Assembly (NCBI GenBank): GCA_963731205.1
Contig: CAVSUJ010000002.1
Coordinates: forward strand, 2,108,001-2,172,000
Direction: 5' to 3'
Length of the DNA: 64,000 nt
Source: DATAZK01 sp963731205
Lineage (GTDB): Bacteria > Actinomycetota > Actinomycetes > Frankiales > Frankiaceae
The notes below the pieces were generated by a model that did not search any database, was not told the DNA's origin, and saw only the letters and a list, made by a program, of their open reading frames with translations. How positions within the stretch are numbered: the stretch's first letter is position 1; every line of letters starts with the position of its first letter. The translations under genes and the position numbers were made by a program. This document shows positions 42,598 to 51,666 of the stretch, piece by piece.

Positions 42598-43752
42598 GTG
42601 TCCGTCGGTCTCGGGATCCCGTCCGCGCCTCCCAGGCCACTGGCTACGCGCCGGGTGAGCCGGCAGCTGAACGTCGGCGGGGTGCTGGTGGGCGGTGACG
42701 CCCCGGTTTCCGTGCAGTCGATGACCACCACGCTCACGTCCGACGTGAACGCGACCCTCCAGCAGATCGCCGAGCTGACGGCGGCCGGTTGCGAGATCGT
42801 CCGGGTCGCCGTTCCCAGCCAGGACGATGCTGACGCGCTGCCCACGATCGCGCGTAAGTCGCAGATCCCTGTCATTGCTGACATCCACTTCCAGCCCAAG
42901 TACGTCTTCGCCGCGATCGATGCGGGCTGCGCCGCGGTGCGGGTGAACCCCGGCAACATCAAGGCCTTCGACGACAAGATCGCCGAGATCGCCAAGGCCG
43001 CAATGGCGGCGGGCACGCCGATCCGCATCGGGGTCAATGCCGGTTCGCTGGACAAGAGGCTGCTCGCCAAGCACGGCAAGGCCACCCCGGAGGCGCTCGT
43101 CGAGTCGGCGCTGTGGGAGTGCTCGCTGTTCGAGGAGCACGGGTTCCGCGACATCAAGATCTCGGTCAAGCATCACGATCCGGTGATCATGATCGAGGCG
43201 TACCGCCAGCTCGCCCTGGCCTGCGACTACCCGCTGCACCTCGGCGTCACCGAGGCGGGCCCGACCTTCCAGGGCACCGTGAAGTCGGCGGTCGCGTTCG
43301 GAGCGCTGCTGGCCGAGGGAATCGGCGACACCATCCGTGTCTCGCTCTCGGCGCCTCCGGTCGAGGAGGTCAAGGTCGGCGCAGCCATCCTGGAATCGCT
43401 GGGAATGCGTCCGCGCAAGCTCGAGATCGTCTCGTGCCCGTCCTGTGGCCGGGCGCAGGTCGATGTCTACAAGCTGGCCGACGAGGTGGCCGCCGGACTC
43501 GACGGTCTCGAGGTGCCGCTGCGGGTCGCCGTCATGGGTTGCGTGGTGAACGGTCCGGGTGAGGCGCGCGAGGCTGACCTCGGCGTCGCGTCGGGCAATG
43601 GCAAGGGTCAGATCTTCGTGCGCGGTGAGGTCGTGCGCACCGTGCCGGAAGCCCAGATCGTCGAGACCCTCATCGCCGAGGCGCTGATCCTCGCGGAGGG
43701 CATGGACGCCGGCGGGATCGAGTCCGGCAGCCCCACCGTCAGCGTTTCGTAG
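42598..43752 (+). CDS. ispG: 4-hydroxy-3-methylbut-2-en-1-yl diphosphate synthase
   Basis: IspG (GcpE) converts MEcPP to HMBPP near the end of the MEP pathway. The 384-residue protein has a TIM barrel with PVSVQSMTTTLTSDVNATLQ, DIHFQPKYVFAAIDAG and RVNPGNIKAF and the C-terminal [4Fe-4S] cysteines in SCPSCGRAQ and GCVVNGPGEA. All ligands are present. It starts two bases after rip1. The co-location of dxr and ispG makes this an isoprenoid cluster. Confidence 0.97.
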   Translation: MSVGLGIPSAPPRPLATRRVSRQLNVGGVLVGGDAPVSVQSMTTTLTSDVNATLQQIAELTAAGCEIVRVAVPSQDDADALPTIARKSQIPVIADIHFQPKYVFAAIDAGCAAVRVNPGNIKAFDDKIAEIAKAAMAAGTPIRIGVNAGSLDKRLLAKHGKATPEALVESALWECSLFEEHGFRDIKISVKHHDPVIMIEAYRQLALACDYPLHLGVTEAGPTFQGTVKSAVAFGALLAEGIGDTIRVSLSAPPVEEVKVGAAILESLGMRPRKLEIVSCPSCGRAQVDVYKLADEVAAGLDGLEVPLRVAVMGCVVNGPGEAREADLGVASGNGKGQIFVRGEVVRTVPEAQIVETLIAEALILAEGMDAGGIESGSPTVSVS

Positions 43753-43784
43753 CCGCCTGCGCGCGAGGGCTCTGGCCTCCCGGT

Positions 43785-43790
43785 TAGTGT
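43785..43790 (+). promoter_or_regulatory. Putative -10 box of a leaderless promoter
   Basis: TAGTGT ends six bases before the GTG at 43797, and there is no ribosome binding site. The geometry suggests a leaderless transcript for the GNAT gene. Confidence 0.45.
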
Positions 43791-43796
43791 CCGATC

Positions 43797-44645
43797 GTGA
43801 CACGCGGGTCGGCTGCCGGCGAGGCCCGGGTGAGGGTGCTGACCGATACCGATCTGCCGGCCGCGCGGGAGATGCTGGCCCGCCGTCCCGTGGTCGACGT
43901 CTTCGTCGCCAGCCGGGTGGCGTCCGCCGGGCTGTCCGAGTGGCGCCTCGGCGCCCAGGTCTGGGGACACGAGCACGCGGGCGAGCTGCTGGCGATGTGC
44001 TACGCCGGGGCAAACATCTGGCCGGTGTGCGCCGGCCCGGAGTCGATCGAGGCCTTCGCCGCCTACGCCCGCCGGCGCCACCGCCGGTGCGCCTCGATCG
44101 TGGGGCTGGCCGCGGAGGTGCTGCCGCTCTGGGAGCTGCTGCGCAGGGCCTGGGGTCCGCCGCGGGAGTTGCGCGACGACCAGCCGCTGATGGTGCTCGA
44201 CCGCCCGCCGCTGGTCGAGCCCGATCCGCAGGTGCGGCTCGTACTCCCGGCAGAGCTGGACGTCCTGCTGCCCGCCGCCGTGGCCATGTTCACGGAGGAG
44301 ATCGGCGTTCCGCCCGAGAGCGTCGATCTGTATCGCGCCCGGGTAGCCGAGCTCATCAGCGCTCGTCGTTGCTTTGCCCGCATCGACAACGGCCGCGTGC
44401 TCTTCAAGGCCGAGGTAGGGGCTGCGACCAGCGCCGCCTGCCAGATCCAGGGCGTCTGGGTGGCGCCGGCCCTGCGGGGACAGGGCCTCGGCGCCGCCGG
44501 AACGGCCGCCGTCTCCGTCGCCGCGCAACGTGACATCGCGCCCGTCGTCAGCCTCTACGTGAACGCCTTCAACGTCGGTGCGCGTCGGGCTTACGACCGG
44601 GTCGGCTTCGTCCGCCAGGAGACCTTCGCCAGCGTTTTGTTCTAG
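43797..44645 (+). CDS. GNAT family N-acetyltransferase with DUF4081 domain
   Basis: This 282-residue protein is the two-domain GNAT protein found after ispG in many actinobacteria (mycobacterial Rv2867c is in the same place). The N-terminal half (about 1-145) is the DUF4081-like part. The C-terminal half has the acetyl-CoA loop APALRGQGLGAAGTAAV and the strand SLYVNAFNVGARRAYDRVGF. The substrate is unknown. It has its own leaderless promoter rather than tight coupling to ispG. Confidence 0.88.
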   Translation: MTRGSAAGEARVRVLTDTDLPAAREMLARRPVVDVFVASRVASAGLSEWRLGAQVWGHEHAGELLAMCYAGANIWPVCAGPESIEAFAAYARRRHRRCASIVGLAAEVLPLWELLRRAWGPPRELRDDQPLMVLDRPPLVEPDPQVRLVLPAELDVLLPAAVAMFTEEIGVPPESVDLYRARVAELISARRCFARIDNGRVLFKAEVGAATSAACQIQGVWVAPALRGQGLGAAGTAAVSVAAQRDIAPVVSLYVNAFNVGARRAYDRVGFVRQETFASVLF

Positions 44646-44773
44646 GCCGAATGGCTGACACCCGTCCGAGTGAAACCGTTCGAATCACTAAAGTCGACCG
44701 TGGCACTGGTGTTTACTGAGTTCATCAAGTTCATCCGACGCGGGTGGTTTCCCGTGTCCTCTCAGGGGGTTCA

Positions 44774-45820
44774 GTGTCCAAGTCAGTTCTAGTCTCGTCT
44801 CGCCGCCGGCTCGGCTTCACGGGTGTCGGTGTGGTGCTCTCGGCGGCACTGGCCCTCTCTGCCTGTGGTTCCAGCTCCAAGGGCGCCAGCACCTCGACCA
44901 ACCCCGCGGTGAAGCTCTCGCTCGTCGCGTACTCCACCCCGCAGGCCGCCTACGTGCAGGAGATCGCCGCGTTCCAGAAGACCGCGGCCGGCAAGAACAT
45001 CACGTTCTCGCAGTCCTACGGCGCCTCCGGTGACCAGAGCCGCGCGGTCGTCAGCGGCCTGAAGGCCGACATCGTCGAATTCTCGCTGGCGCCCGACATG
45101 ACGCGGCTGGTCAAGGCCTCACTGGTGGCACCCACCTGGGACTCCAACCAGTACCAGGGCAACATCACCGACTCCAACGTCGTGCTGGTGACCCGCAAGG
45201 GCAACCCGAAGGGCATCAAGGACTGGAGCGACCTGACCAAGCCGGGCGTCTCGGTCATCGTGCCCAACCCGATCAGCTCCGGTGGTGCCCGCTGGGACAT
45301 CATGGCCGCCTACGGCACCGTCTCGAACAAGGGCGCCGACAAGACGGCCGGCGTGACCTACCTGCAGAAGCTGTTCAAGAACGTCGCGGTGCAGGACACC
45401 AGTGCCCGCAAGGCGCTGCAGACCTTCACCAACGGCAAGGGCGACGTCCTCATCTCCTACGAGAACGACGCGATCTTCGCCCAGCAGCACGGGCAGTCCC
45501 TCGACATCGTCAAGCCGTCCGGCACGATCCTGATCGAGAACCCGATCGCCGTCACCACCGAGAGCAAGCACCCCAAGCAAGCGCAGGCCTTCCTCGACTT
45601 CCTGTACAGCAAGCAGGGCCAGGAGATCTTCGCTGACAACGGCTACCGCCCGGTGGTTTCCGGGGTGACCAGCAGCAAGGTCTCGTTCACCACGCCTCCG
45701 GGTCTGTTCACCATTAAGGATCTGGGTGGATGGACCGATGTGACGAACACGTTCTTCGACGCCGACAAGGGCATCGTCACGGGAATCGAGAAAAGCAACG
45801 GTGTCTCGACCGGCAAGTGA
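44774..45820 (+). CDS. Sulfate/thiosulfate ABC transporter substrate-binding lipoprotein
   Basis: This 348-residue protein captures sulfate or thiosulfate outside the cell for the permease encoded next to it. It has a signal peptide with the lipobox ALALSACGSSS and the conserved binding-protein motifs VAYSTPQAAYVQEIAAF, SQSYGASGDQSRAV, VLVTRKGNPKGIKDWSDL and NPISSGGARWDIMAAYG, where the GGARW segment lines the anion site. GTG 44774 is preceded by AGGGGG. The four-gene transporter (binding protein, two permeases, ATPase) is complete and lies as an insert between the GNAT gene and proS. A 128-base gap upstream holds no clear operator. Confidence 0.94.
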   Translation: MSKSVLVSSRRRLGFTGVGVVLSAALALSACGSSSKGASTSTNPAVKLSLVAYSTPQAAYVQEIAAFQKTAAGKNITFSQSYGASGDQSRAVVSGLKADIVEFSLAPDMTRLVKASLVAPTWDSNQYQGNITDSNVVLVTRKGNPKGIKDWSDLTKPGVSVIVPNPISSGGARWDIMAAYGTVSNKGADKTAGVTYLQKLFKNVAVQDTSARKALQTFTNGKGDVLISYENDAIFAQQHGQSLDIVKPSGTILIENPIAVTTESKHPKQAQAFLDFLYSKQGQEIFADNGYRPVVSGVTSSKVSFTTPPGLFTIKDLGGWTDVTNTFFDADKGIVTGIEKSNGVSTGK

Positions 45821-45829
45821 GGTTGGCTG

Positions 45830-46795
45830 ATGGCGTCCACGCCAGCGCAGCCACTACCGTCGTTCGGCCCCGGCGAGTCCTTGGACTCGCCGGGTGCCGT
45901 GGCGACGGTAGTGCCGCGCCTGACGAAGGACGCCGCCGCCGACGGCACGACATCCTCCGCCTCAGCACCTCACGGGCCACGGCACAGCGCGGCGACCCGT
46001 CACCCGCGTCGGATCCCGTACGGGCTGTTTCTCGGCGGGGGAGTCACCACCCTCTACCTCAGCCTTGTGGTGCTGATCCCGCTGGCTGCGGTGGTCTACA
46101 CCGGCACCAAGGGGGGATGGCACGAGTTCTGGCACGCGGTCACCACTCCTGACGCGTGGTCGGCGCTGAAGCTGACCATCATCGCCAGCCTGCTGGTGGG
46201 CCTGCTCAACCTGGTCTTCGGCACCCTCATCGCCTGGGTCCTGGTACGTGACTCGTTCCCCGGCAAGAAGATCCTCGACGTCCTGATCGACCTGCCCTTC
46301 GCGTTGCCGACGATCGTCGCGGGCCTGGTCCTGCTCTCGCTCTACGGCCCGAACAGCCCACTCGGCGTCGACATCGCCTACAAGCAGACCGGTGTCGTGG
46401 TCGCCCTGCTGTTCGTGACGCTCCCGTTCGTGGTGCGCACCGTACAGCCGGTCCTGATCGAGCTCGACCAGGAGATGGAAGAAGGCGCAGCGTCACTCGG
46501 CGCCTCACGGCTCACCATCTTCCGCCGGATCATCCTGCCGAACCTGCTGCCGGCGATGCTGGCCGGCACCGCGCTCGCCTTCACCCGCGCGCTGTCCGAG
46601 TTCGGCTCGACCGTGCTGATCTCCGGAAACATCATCGGCAAGACGCAGGTCGCCGCCGTGCAGATCTACGGCCAGATCGAGAACGACAACCAAGCCGGCG
46701 CAGCGGCCGTCTCGACCGTGCTGCTCGTCGTGGCGCTCGTCATGCTGCTGCTGCTGAACCTCATCCAGTATTGGGCGTCGCGCCGTGGTCAGTGA
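45830..46795 (+). CDS. cysT: Sulfate ABC transporter permease CysT
   Basis: CysT is one of the two inner-membrane permease subunits of the sulfate importer. The 321-residue product has a long polar N-terminus (about 1-60), then six predicted membrane helices, and the coupling motif EEGAASLGASRLTIFRRIIL for contact with CysA. It starts nine bases after the binding-protein gene and overlaps cysW by 11 bases. Confidence 0.94.
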   Translation: MASTPAQPLPSFGPGESLDSPGAVATVVPRLTKDAAADGTTSSASAPHGPRHSAATRHPRRIPYGLFLGGGVTTLYLSLVVLIPLAAVVYTGTKGGWHEFWHAVTTPDAWSALKLTIIASLLVGLLNLVFGTLIAWVLVRDSFPGKKILDVLIDLPFALPTIVAGLVLLSLYGPNSPLGVDIAYKQTGVVVALLFVTLPFVVRTVQPVLIELDQEMEEGAASLGASRLTIFRRIILPNLLPAMLAGTALAFTRALSEFGSTVLISGNIIGKTQVAAVQIYGQIENDNQAGAAAVSTVLLVVALVMLLLLNLIQYWASRRGQ

Positions 46796-47684
46796 AACTG
46801 TTGCTTCCACCGGCGCCCTCAGCCGGCGTCGTGGTCGTTCCAATGCCACCAAGGCGCCGCGTGGCTACAAGAGCCAGAATTCGGCGTCATCGCGTCCCGC
46901 GCGGTGGACGCTGCGGCTGATCGCCATCGCCTACCTGTTCTTCCTGCTCCTCGTGCCGGTGGGCCTGGTCTTCTGGCGCACCTTCGAGCACGGCGCGGGC
47001 GTGGTCTGGGACACCCTCAGCAGCGCCTCTGCCGTCCACGCGATCCAGGTGACCGCAGAGGTGGCGGGCATCGCCACGGTGTGCAACACCATCTTCGGCG
47101 TGGGAACCGCCTTGCTGCTGGTGCGCCATCGCTTCTGGGGCCGACGGATCCTGAACTCGCTGATCGACCTGTCGATCGCGGTCTCGCCCGTCGTAGTCGG
47201 ACTCGCGCTGATTCTCATCTACGGCCGCTTCGAGCCGATCGGGCGCTGGCTCGACAACCACGGCATCCAGCTCATCTTCGCGCTGCCCGGCATGGTGATC
47301 GCGACTATCTTCGTCTCGCTCCCCCTGGTCGTGCGGGCCGTGTCGCCGGTGCTGGAGGAGATCGGCACCGACCAGGAGCAGGCCGCATACACCCTGGGAG
47401 CCTCGCGCTGGCAGGGCTTCTGGCGGATCACGCTTCCCGCGATCCGCTGGGCGCTGGCCTACGGCGTGGTGTTGTCACTGGCCCGCGCGCTTGGTGAATT
47501 CGGGGCCGTGGCCGTCGTCTCGGGCAACATCGAAGGCCAGACCCAGACCCTCACGCTGTTCGTGCAAGAGCACTTCGAGAACTTCGATGCGGTCGGCGCC
47601 TACTCGGCCGCATTCCTGCTGGCATTGGTCGCGATCGTGGCGCTGGTCGTCATCGGGTTACTTCGTCCCAAGGAGAACAGCTGA
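46785..47684 (+). CDS. cysW: Sulfate ABC transporter permease CysW
   Basis: CysW is the second membrane permease of the sulfate importer. The 299-residue product has a basic N-terminus, about six membrane helices and the EAA-type coupling loop DQEQAAYTLGASRWQGFWRI. It overlaps cysT by 11 bases and cysA by one base, so the whole transporter is translated in a coupled way. Confidence 0.94.
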   Translation: MVSETVASTGALSRRRGRSNATKAPRGYKSQNSASSRPARWTLRLIAIAYLFFLLLVPVGLVFWRTFEHGAGVVWDTLSSASAVHAIQVTAEVAGIATVCNTIFGVGTALLLVRHRFWGRRILNSLIDLSIAVSPVVVGLALILIYGRFEPIGRWLDNHGIQLIFALPGMVIATIFVSLPLVVRAVSPVLEEIGTDQEQAAYTLGASRWQGFWRITLPAIRWALAYGVVLSLARALGEFGAVAVVSGNIEGQTQTLTLFVQEHFENFDAVGAYSAAFLLALVAIVALVVIGLLRPKENS

Positions 47685-48679
47685 TGGCTATTCGCGTGCG
47701 TAACGTCACCAAGCGTTTCGGCGATTTCGTCGCGCTCGACAACGTCTCGGTCGACATCGAGGACGGTGACCTCACCGCCCTGCTCGGCCCGAGCGGTGGC
47801 GGCAAGTCGACTCTGCTGCGCATCATCGCCGGACTCGAGCTGCCCGACAGCGGCACGATCGAGATCAACGGCGTCGACCTCACGCTCTTCCCGCCGCAGC
47901 GGCGCAACATCGGGTTCGTCTTCCAGCACTACGCGGCGTTCAAGCACCTCACCGTCGCGCGCAACGTCGCTTTCGGGCTCGAGATCCGCAAGAGGCCGAA
48001 GGCGGAGATCAAGGCGCGGGTGAAAGAGCTGCTCGAGCTCGTGCACCTCGACCAGTTCGGCGACCGCTACCCCTCGCAGCTGTCCGGTGGCCAGCGCCAG
48101 CGCATGGCCCTCGCCCGCGCGCTCGCGGTCCAGCCCGAGGTGCTTCTGCTCGACGAGCCCTTCGGCGCGCTGGACGCCCAGGTGCGCAAGGAATTGCGGA
48201 CCTGGCTGCGTCGCCTGCACGACGAGGTCCATGTGACCACCGTCTTCGTCACCCACGACCAGGAAGAGGCGATGGACGTCGCCGACCGCATCTTCGTGAT
48301 GGCCGCCGGCAAGGTCGAGCAGGAAGGCACCCCCGACGAGCTGTACGAGCGTCCGGCCAACGACTTCGTCATGGGCTTCCTCGGCCCGGTGACCAAGCTG
48401 CACGGCGACCTCGTGCGCCCGCACGATCTGGACCTCATCACCACCGAGGAGCCGGGCGCGGTCCACGCCCGGATCACCCGCATCGCCCGCCTCGGCTTCG
48501 AGGTCCAGGTCGAGGTGGAGATCGACGGCGACGACGGCAAGACGTCCTCGTGGGTGCAGATCACCCGGGAGCGCGCCGCCCGTCTCGGCATCCAGGCCGG
48601 TGACGACGTCTTCGTCCGCAAGGCCGACACCGAGCGGGTCTCCGCCACGATGGCTCCGGCCGCCGCAGTAATCGGCTAG
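47684..48679 (+). CDS. cysA: Sulfate ABC transporter ATP-binding protein
   Basis: CysA is the ATPase that powers sulfate import. The 331-residue product has Walker A LLGPSGGGKSTLLRIIAGLE, the Q-loop FVFQHYAAFKHL, the signature SQLSGGQRQRMALARALAVQ, Walker B VLLLDEPFGALDAQ and the switch His in VFVTHDQEEAMDVA. A C-terminal regulatory (TOBE-like) domain (about 235-325) follows. All motifs are intact. Confidence 0.96.
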   Translation: MAIRVRNVTKRFGDFVALDNVSVDIEDGDLTALLGPSGGGKSTLLRIIAGLELPDSGTIEINGVDLTLFPPQRRNIGFVFQHYAAFKHLTVARNVAFGLEIRKRPKAEIKARVKELLELVHLDQFGDRYPSQLSGGQRQRMALARALAVQPEVLLLDEPFGALDAQVRKELRTWLRRLHDEVHVTTVFVTHDQEEAMDVADRIFVMAAGKVEQEGTPDELYERPANDFVMGFLGPVTKLHGDLVRPHDLDLITTEEPGAVHARITRIARLGFEVQVEVEIDGDDGKTSSWVQITRERAARLGIQAGDDVFVRKADTERVSATMAPAAAVIG

Positions 48680-48698
48680 CACTCTCCTGGCCCGCCGG

Positions 48699-48704
48699 TA
48701 CCGT
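48699..48704 (+). promoter_or_regulatory. Putative -10 box of a leaderless proS promoter
   Basis: TACCGT ends six bases before the proS GTG at 48711. There is no ribosome binding site in between. The same hexamer and spacing are seen at ddl. Confidence 0.48.
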
Positions 48705-48710
48705 GGCCTC

Positions 48711-50408
48711 GTGCTACGGATGTCCCGGCTCTTTCTGCGAACCCTGCGTGACGCACCTGCTGACGCAGAGGTCGCGAGCCACCAATTGCTGGTGCGGGGT
48801 GGCTACGTGCGCCGCGTCGCGTCGGGTCTCTGGAGCTGGCTGCCGCTCGGCAAGATCGTGCTCGACCGCGTGGCAGGTGTGGTCCGCGAGGAGATGGAGC
48901 GCATCGGCGGCCAGGAGGTGCTGCTGCCTTCGCTGCTGCCCAAGGAGCCCTACCTCGCGACGGGTCGCTGGGACGAGTACGGCGATCTGCTCTTCCGCCT
49001 CAAGGACCGCAGGGGCGGTGACTACCTGCTCGGCCCCACCCACGAGGAGCTCTTCACCCTGCTGGTGAAGGGCGAGTACAGCTCCTACAAGGACTTGCCG
49101 GTGATCCTGTATCAGGTCGCCAACAAGTACCGCGACGAGGCCCGGCCGCGCTCCGGGATCCTGCGCGGGCGCGAGTTCGTCATGAAAGATGCCTACTCGT
49201 TCGACATCGATGACGCCGGCCTCGCCAAGTCCTACGAGCTGCACCGCGAGGCCTATGTCCGCATCTTCGACCGGCTGGGGCTGGACTACCGCATCGTCTC
49301 CGCCGTCTCCGGCGCCATGGGCGGATCGGCATCCGAGGAGTTCCTCGCGCCGACCCCGGTGGGCGAAGACACGTTCGTCTCCTGTGCCGCTTGTGGCTAT
49401 GCGGCCAACGTCGAGGCGGTGACCTTCACGCCGCCGGCAGAGCCGGCCACCGGTTCTCCCGAGATGCAGGAGGTGCACACCCCCGACACCCCGACGATCG
49501 AGGCGCTGGCGGCGCACCTGGGCATCGACCCGGGACAGACGCTGAAGAACGTCCTGGTGAAGATCGACGGCGAGCCTGTGGCTGTCGGCGTGCCCGGTGA
49601 CCGCGACCTCGACCTCGACAAGCTCGAGGCGGCTCTTGCCCCGAGCGTGGTGGAACCCTTCGAGGCTGCAGATTTCGAGGCGCATCCGGAGCTGGTGCGG
49701 GGTTACGTCGGCCCGCAGCACGGCCTCGTGACCTACTACGCCGACACCCGCATCTCGGGCGGTACGAGCTGGGTGACGGGAGCCAACAAGGCCGACCACC
49801 ACGTCCTCAACGTGACGGCGGGTCGCGACTTCACGGTCGAGCGCTACCTCGACGTCGCGACGATCGCCGAGGGCGATCCGTGCCCCCGCTGCGGCGAGCC
49901 GCTGGTCATCGGCCGGGCGATCGAGATCGGCCACATCTTCCAGCTCGGTCGCAAGTACGCCGACACCTTCGAGCTCGACGTGCTGGGCCCCGAAGGCACC
50001 CCCGTGCGCGTCACCATGGGTTCGTACGGCATCGGGGTCAGCCGGGCCGTCGCGTCGATCATCGAGCAGAATCACGACGATCGCGGCCTGATCTGGCCGG
50101 CCGCGGTCGCTCCCGCCGACATCCACCTGGTGGCGATCGGCAAGGCGGGTCAGCAGGAAGCTGCCGAGCAGCTCGGGGAGTCGCTCGAGCGCGCGGGGCT
50201 GCGAGTGCTGCTCGACGATCGCGGGACGAGCGCCGGGGTGGCTTTCGCCGATGCCGATCTGCTCGGGGTGCCGACCATCGTCGTGGTCGGCAAGGGCCTG
50301 GCCTCCGGTGAGATCGAGGTGAAGGACCGCCGTAGCGGCGAGCGTCGCAACCTCGCTCTCGACGGTGCGGTCGCCGAGCTGCTCGCGGTCGCCGTCCCCG
50401 CCGCCTGA
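48711..50408 (+). CDS. proS: Prolyl-tRNA synthetase
   Basis: ProS charges tRNA-Pro. The 565-residue class II synthetase is the bacterial type with the editing (INS) domain. Visible are LRMSRLFLRTLRDAPADAEV, motif 1/2 region LLGPTHEELFTLLVKGEYSS and YRDEARPRSGILRGREFVMK, the editing domain (about 225-390) with a cysteine pair CAACGYAANVEAV before it, motif 3 GSYGIGVSRAVASIIEQN and the anticodon-binding domain at the C-terminus. All motifs are intact. Confidence 0.97.
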   Translation: MLRMSRLFLRTLRDAPADAEVASHQLLVRGGYVRRVASGLWSWLPLGKIVLDRVAGVVREEMERIGGQEVLLPSLLPKEPYLATGRWDEYGDLLFRLKDRRGGDYLLGPTHEELFTLLVKGEYSSYKDLPVILYQVANKYRDEARPRSGILRGREFVMKDAYSFDIDDAGLAKSYELHREAYVRIFDRLGLDYRIVSAVSGAMGGSASEEFLAPTPVGEDTFVSCAACGYAANVEAVTFTPPAEPATGSPEMQEVHTPDTPTIEALAAHLGIDPGQTLKNVLVKIDGEPVAVGVPGDRDLDLDKLEAALAPSVVEPFEAADFEAHPELVRGYVGPQHGLVTYYADTRISGGTSWVTGANKADHHVLNVTAGRDFTVERYLDVATIAEGDPCPRCGEPLVIGRAIEIGHIFQLGRKYADTFELDVLGPEGTPVRVTMGSYGIGVSRAVASIIEQNHDDRGLIWPAAVAPADIHLVAIGKAGQQEAAEQLGESLERAGLRVLLDDRGTSAGVAFADADLLGVPTIVVVGKGLASGEIEVKDRRSGERRNLALDGAVAELLAVAVPAA

Positions 50409-50420
50409 CGTGCGCGCCCG

Positions 50421-51162
50421 ATGACTGTCGAGGCCGTCGTTTTCGACTGGGGAGGCACGCTCACCCCCCACCACACGATCGACCTGCTCGACCTCTGGCG
50501 GGTGGCGGCCCGAGTGCTGGCACCGGATCGCGTCGAAGAGGTGGCGAAGGCCCTCGCTGCCGCCGAGTTGCGATGGTGGGAGGACGTGGGTGCGAGCGGG
50601 CGCAGCGGGACGACCGCTGACGTCCTCGCGTCGGCCTCGGCCGAGACCGGCCTCGACGTGGATGCGGCGCTGCACGACGCGGCGTTGGACGCGCATCTGG
50701 ACGCGTGGACCCCGCACACCATCACCGATCCGGAGGCCGGGCCGCTGCTGCACGCCTTGCGCGAGCGGGGGATCCGCACCGGGCTGCTGTCGAACACCCA
50801 CTGGCCGCGCCGCTGGCACGAGCACTGGCTGGAGCGCGACGGGGTGATCGATCTGATCGACGCGCGCGTCTACACCTCAGATCTGGCGCACACCAAGCCG
50901 CATCCCGAGGCGTTCGGTGCGGTGCTGGGAGAGCTCGGAGTGAGCGCCTGCCGACGCCGTCTTCGTCGGTGACCGGCCGATCGACGACATCAGCGGTGCG
51001 AAGGGCATCGGGATGCGGGCGGTGCTCGTGGACAACTCCGATGTTCCCGGTCACCCGGTCGTTCCGGATGCCCGAATCAACCGCCTATCGCAGGTATTAC
51101 CCCTGGTCGACGCTTGGCGCGAGGAGCCTGCTCCGGCGCGCCACTCGCCGTCTCGGCGCTGA
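50421..51162 (+). pseudogene. HAD-like phosphatase, frameshifted before motif III
   Basis: This gene encodes a HAD-superfamily hydrolase of unknown substrate. Motif I is FDWGGTLTPHHT (the nucleophile Asp followed by Gly in place of the second Asp), motif II is LLSNTHW and the Lys motif is AHTKPHPEAF. In the given frame the protein ends at 50972 after GVSACRRRLRR. In the next frame the same DNA continues ADAVFVGDRPIDDISGAKGI, which is motif III, and stops at 51162. Removing T50949 gives S-A-A-D-A-V-F-V-G-D and a product of about 246 residues. As given the protein would lack the acidic pair for Mg2+ and be inactive. It follows proS by 12 bases. Confidence 0.83.
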
Positions 51163-51181
51163 GCGGGCAGCATTGGCCGAC

Positions 51182-51652
51182 ATGACCGTCTCCGAGACCC
51201 TCGACGACGCTGACGCGGCGGAGATCGAACTCGCGACGCGGATGCGGCTGGCCATCGGCCGGCTGCATCGGCGACTCTCACGCCGTGCCGTGGGCGGACT
51301 CACGCCGTCTCAGCTCTCCGTGCTCGTCACGGTGGAGCAGCACGGCCCCTTGCGCCTCGGCGAGCTCGCCAACCGCGAGGTCATCACCCCGCCCACCGTG
51401 ACCCGGCTGGTGGCGAGCCTGCACGAGCGGGCGCTGGTCAAACGGGTCACTGACCCCGAGGACGGGAGGGCGGCACTGATCGAGGTGGCGGCCGCTGGAC
51501 GCACGCTGCTGGAGGAGATCCGCCGCGAGCGCACCGCCTTCATCGCGCAACGTATCGCCCGCCTCGAACCGCAGGCCCGTGCCGAGGTCGCGGGCGCCGT
51601 CTCGCTTCTCGAGCACCTCATCGACCTTCCCGAGGACCCGAGCAGCGGCTGA
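51182..51652 (+). CDS. MarR family transcriptional regulator
   Basis: This 156-residue protein is a winged-helix MarR-type dimeric repressor. It contains RAVGGLTPSQLSVLVTVEQH, the recognition region LGELANREVITPPTVTRLVA and the wing with KRVTDPEDGRAALIEVAAAG. Its target and ligand are unknown. I chose ATG 51182 because upstream sequence in the frame is a shadow of the HAD gene. It lies 19 bases after the end of the reconstructed HAD frame and converges with the DUF4439 gene. Confidence 0.9.
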   Translation: MTVSETLDDADAAEIELATRMRLAIGRLHRRLSRRAVGGLTPSQLSVLVTVEQHGPLRLGELANREVITPPTVTRLVASLHERALVKRVTDPEDGRAALIEVAAAGRTLLEEIRRERTAFIAQRIARLEPQARAEVAGAVSLLEHLIDLPEDPSSG

Positions 51653-51666
51653 CCCGCCCGCTCGGT

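Noticed and set aside
48714..50825. A 703-codon open frame on the minus strand opposite proS
   Set aside because: It is an antisense shadow of proS and the HAD gene. Long antisense frames are expected in GC-rich coding DNA, and the translation has no family motif.
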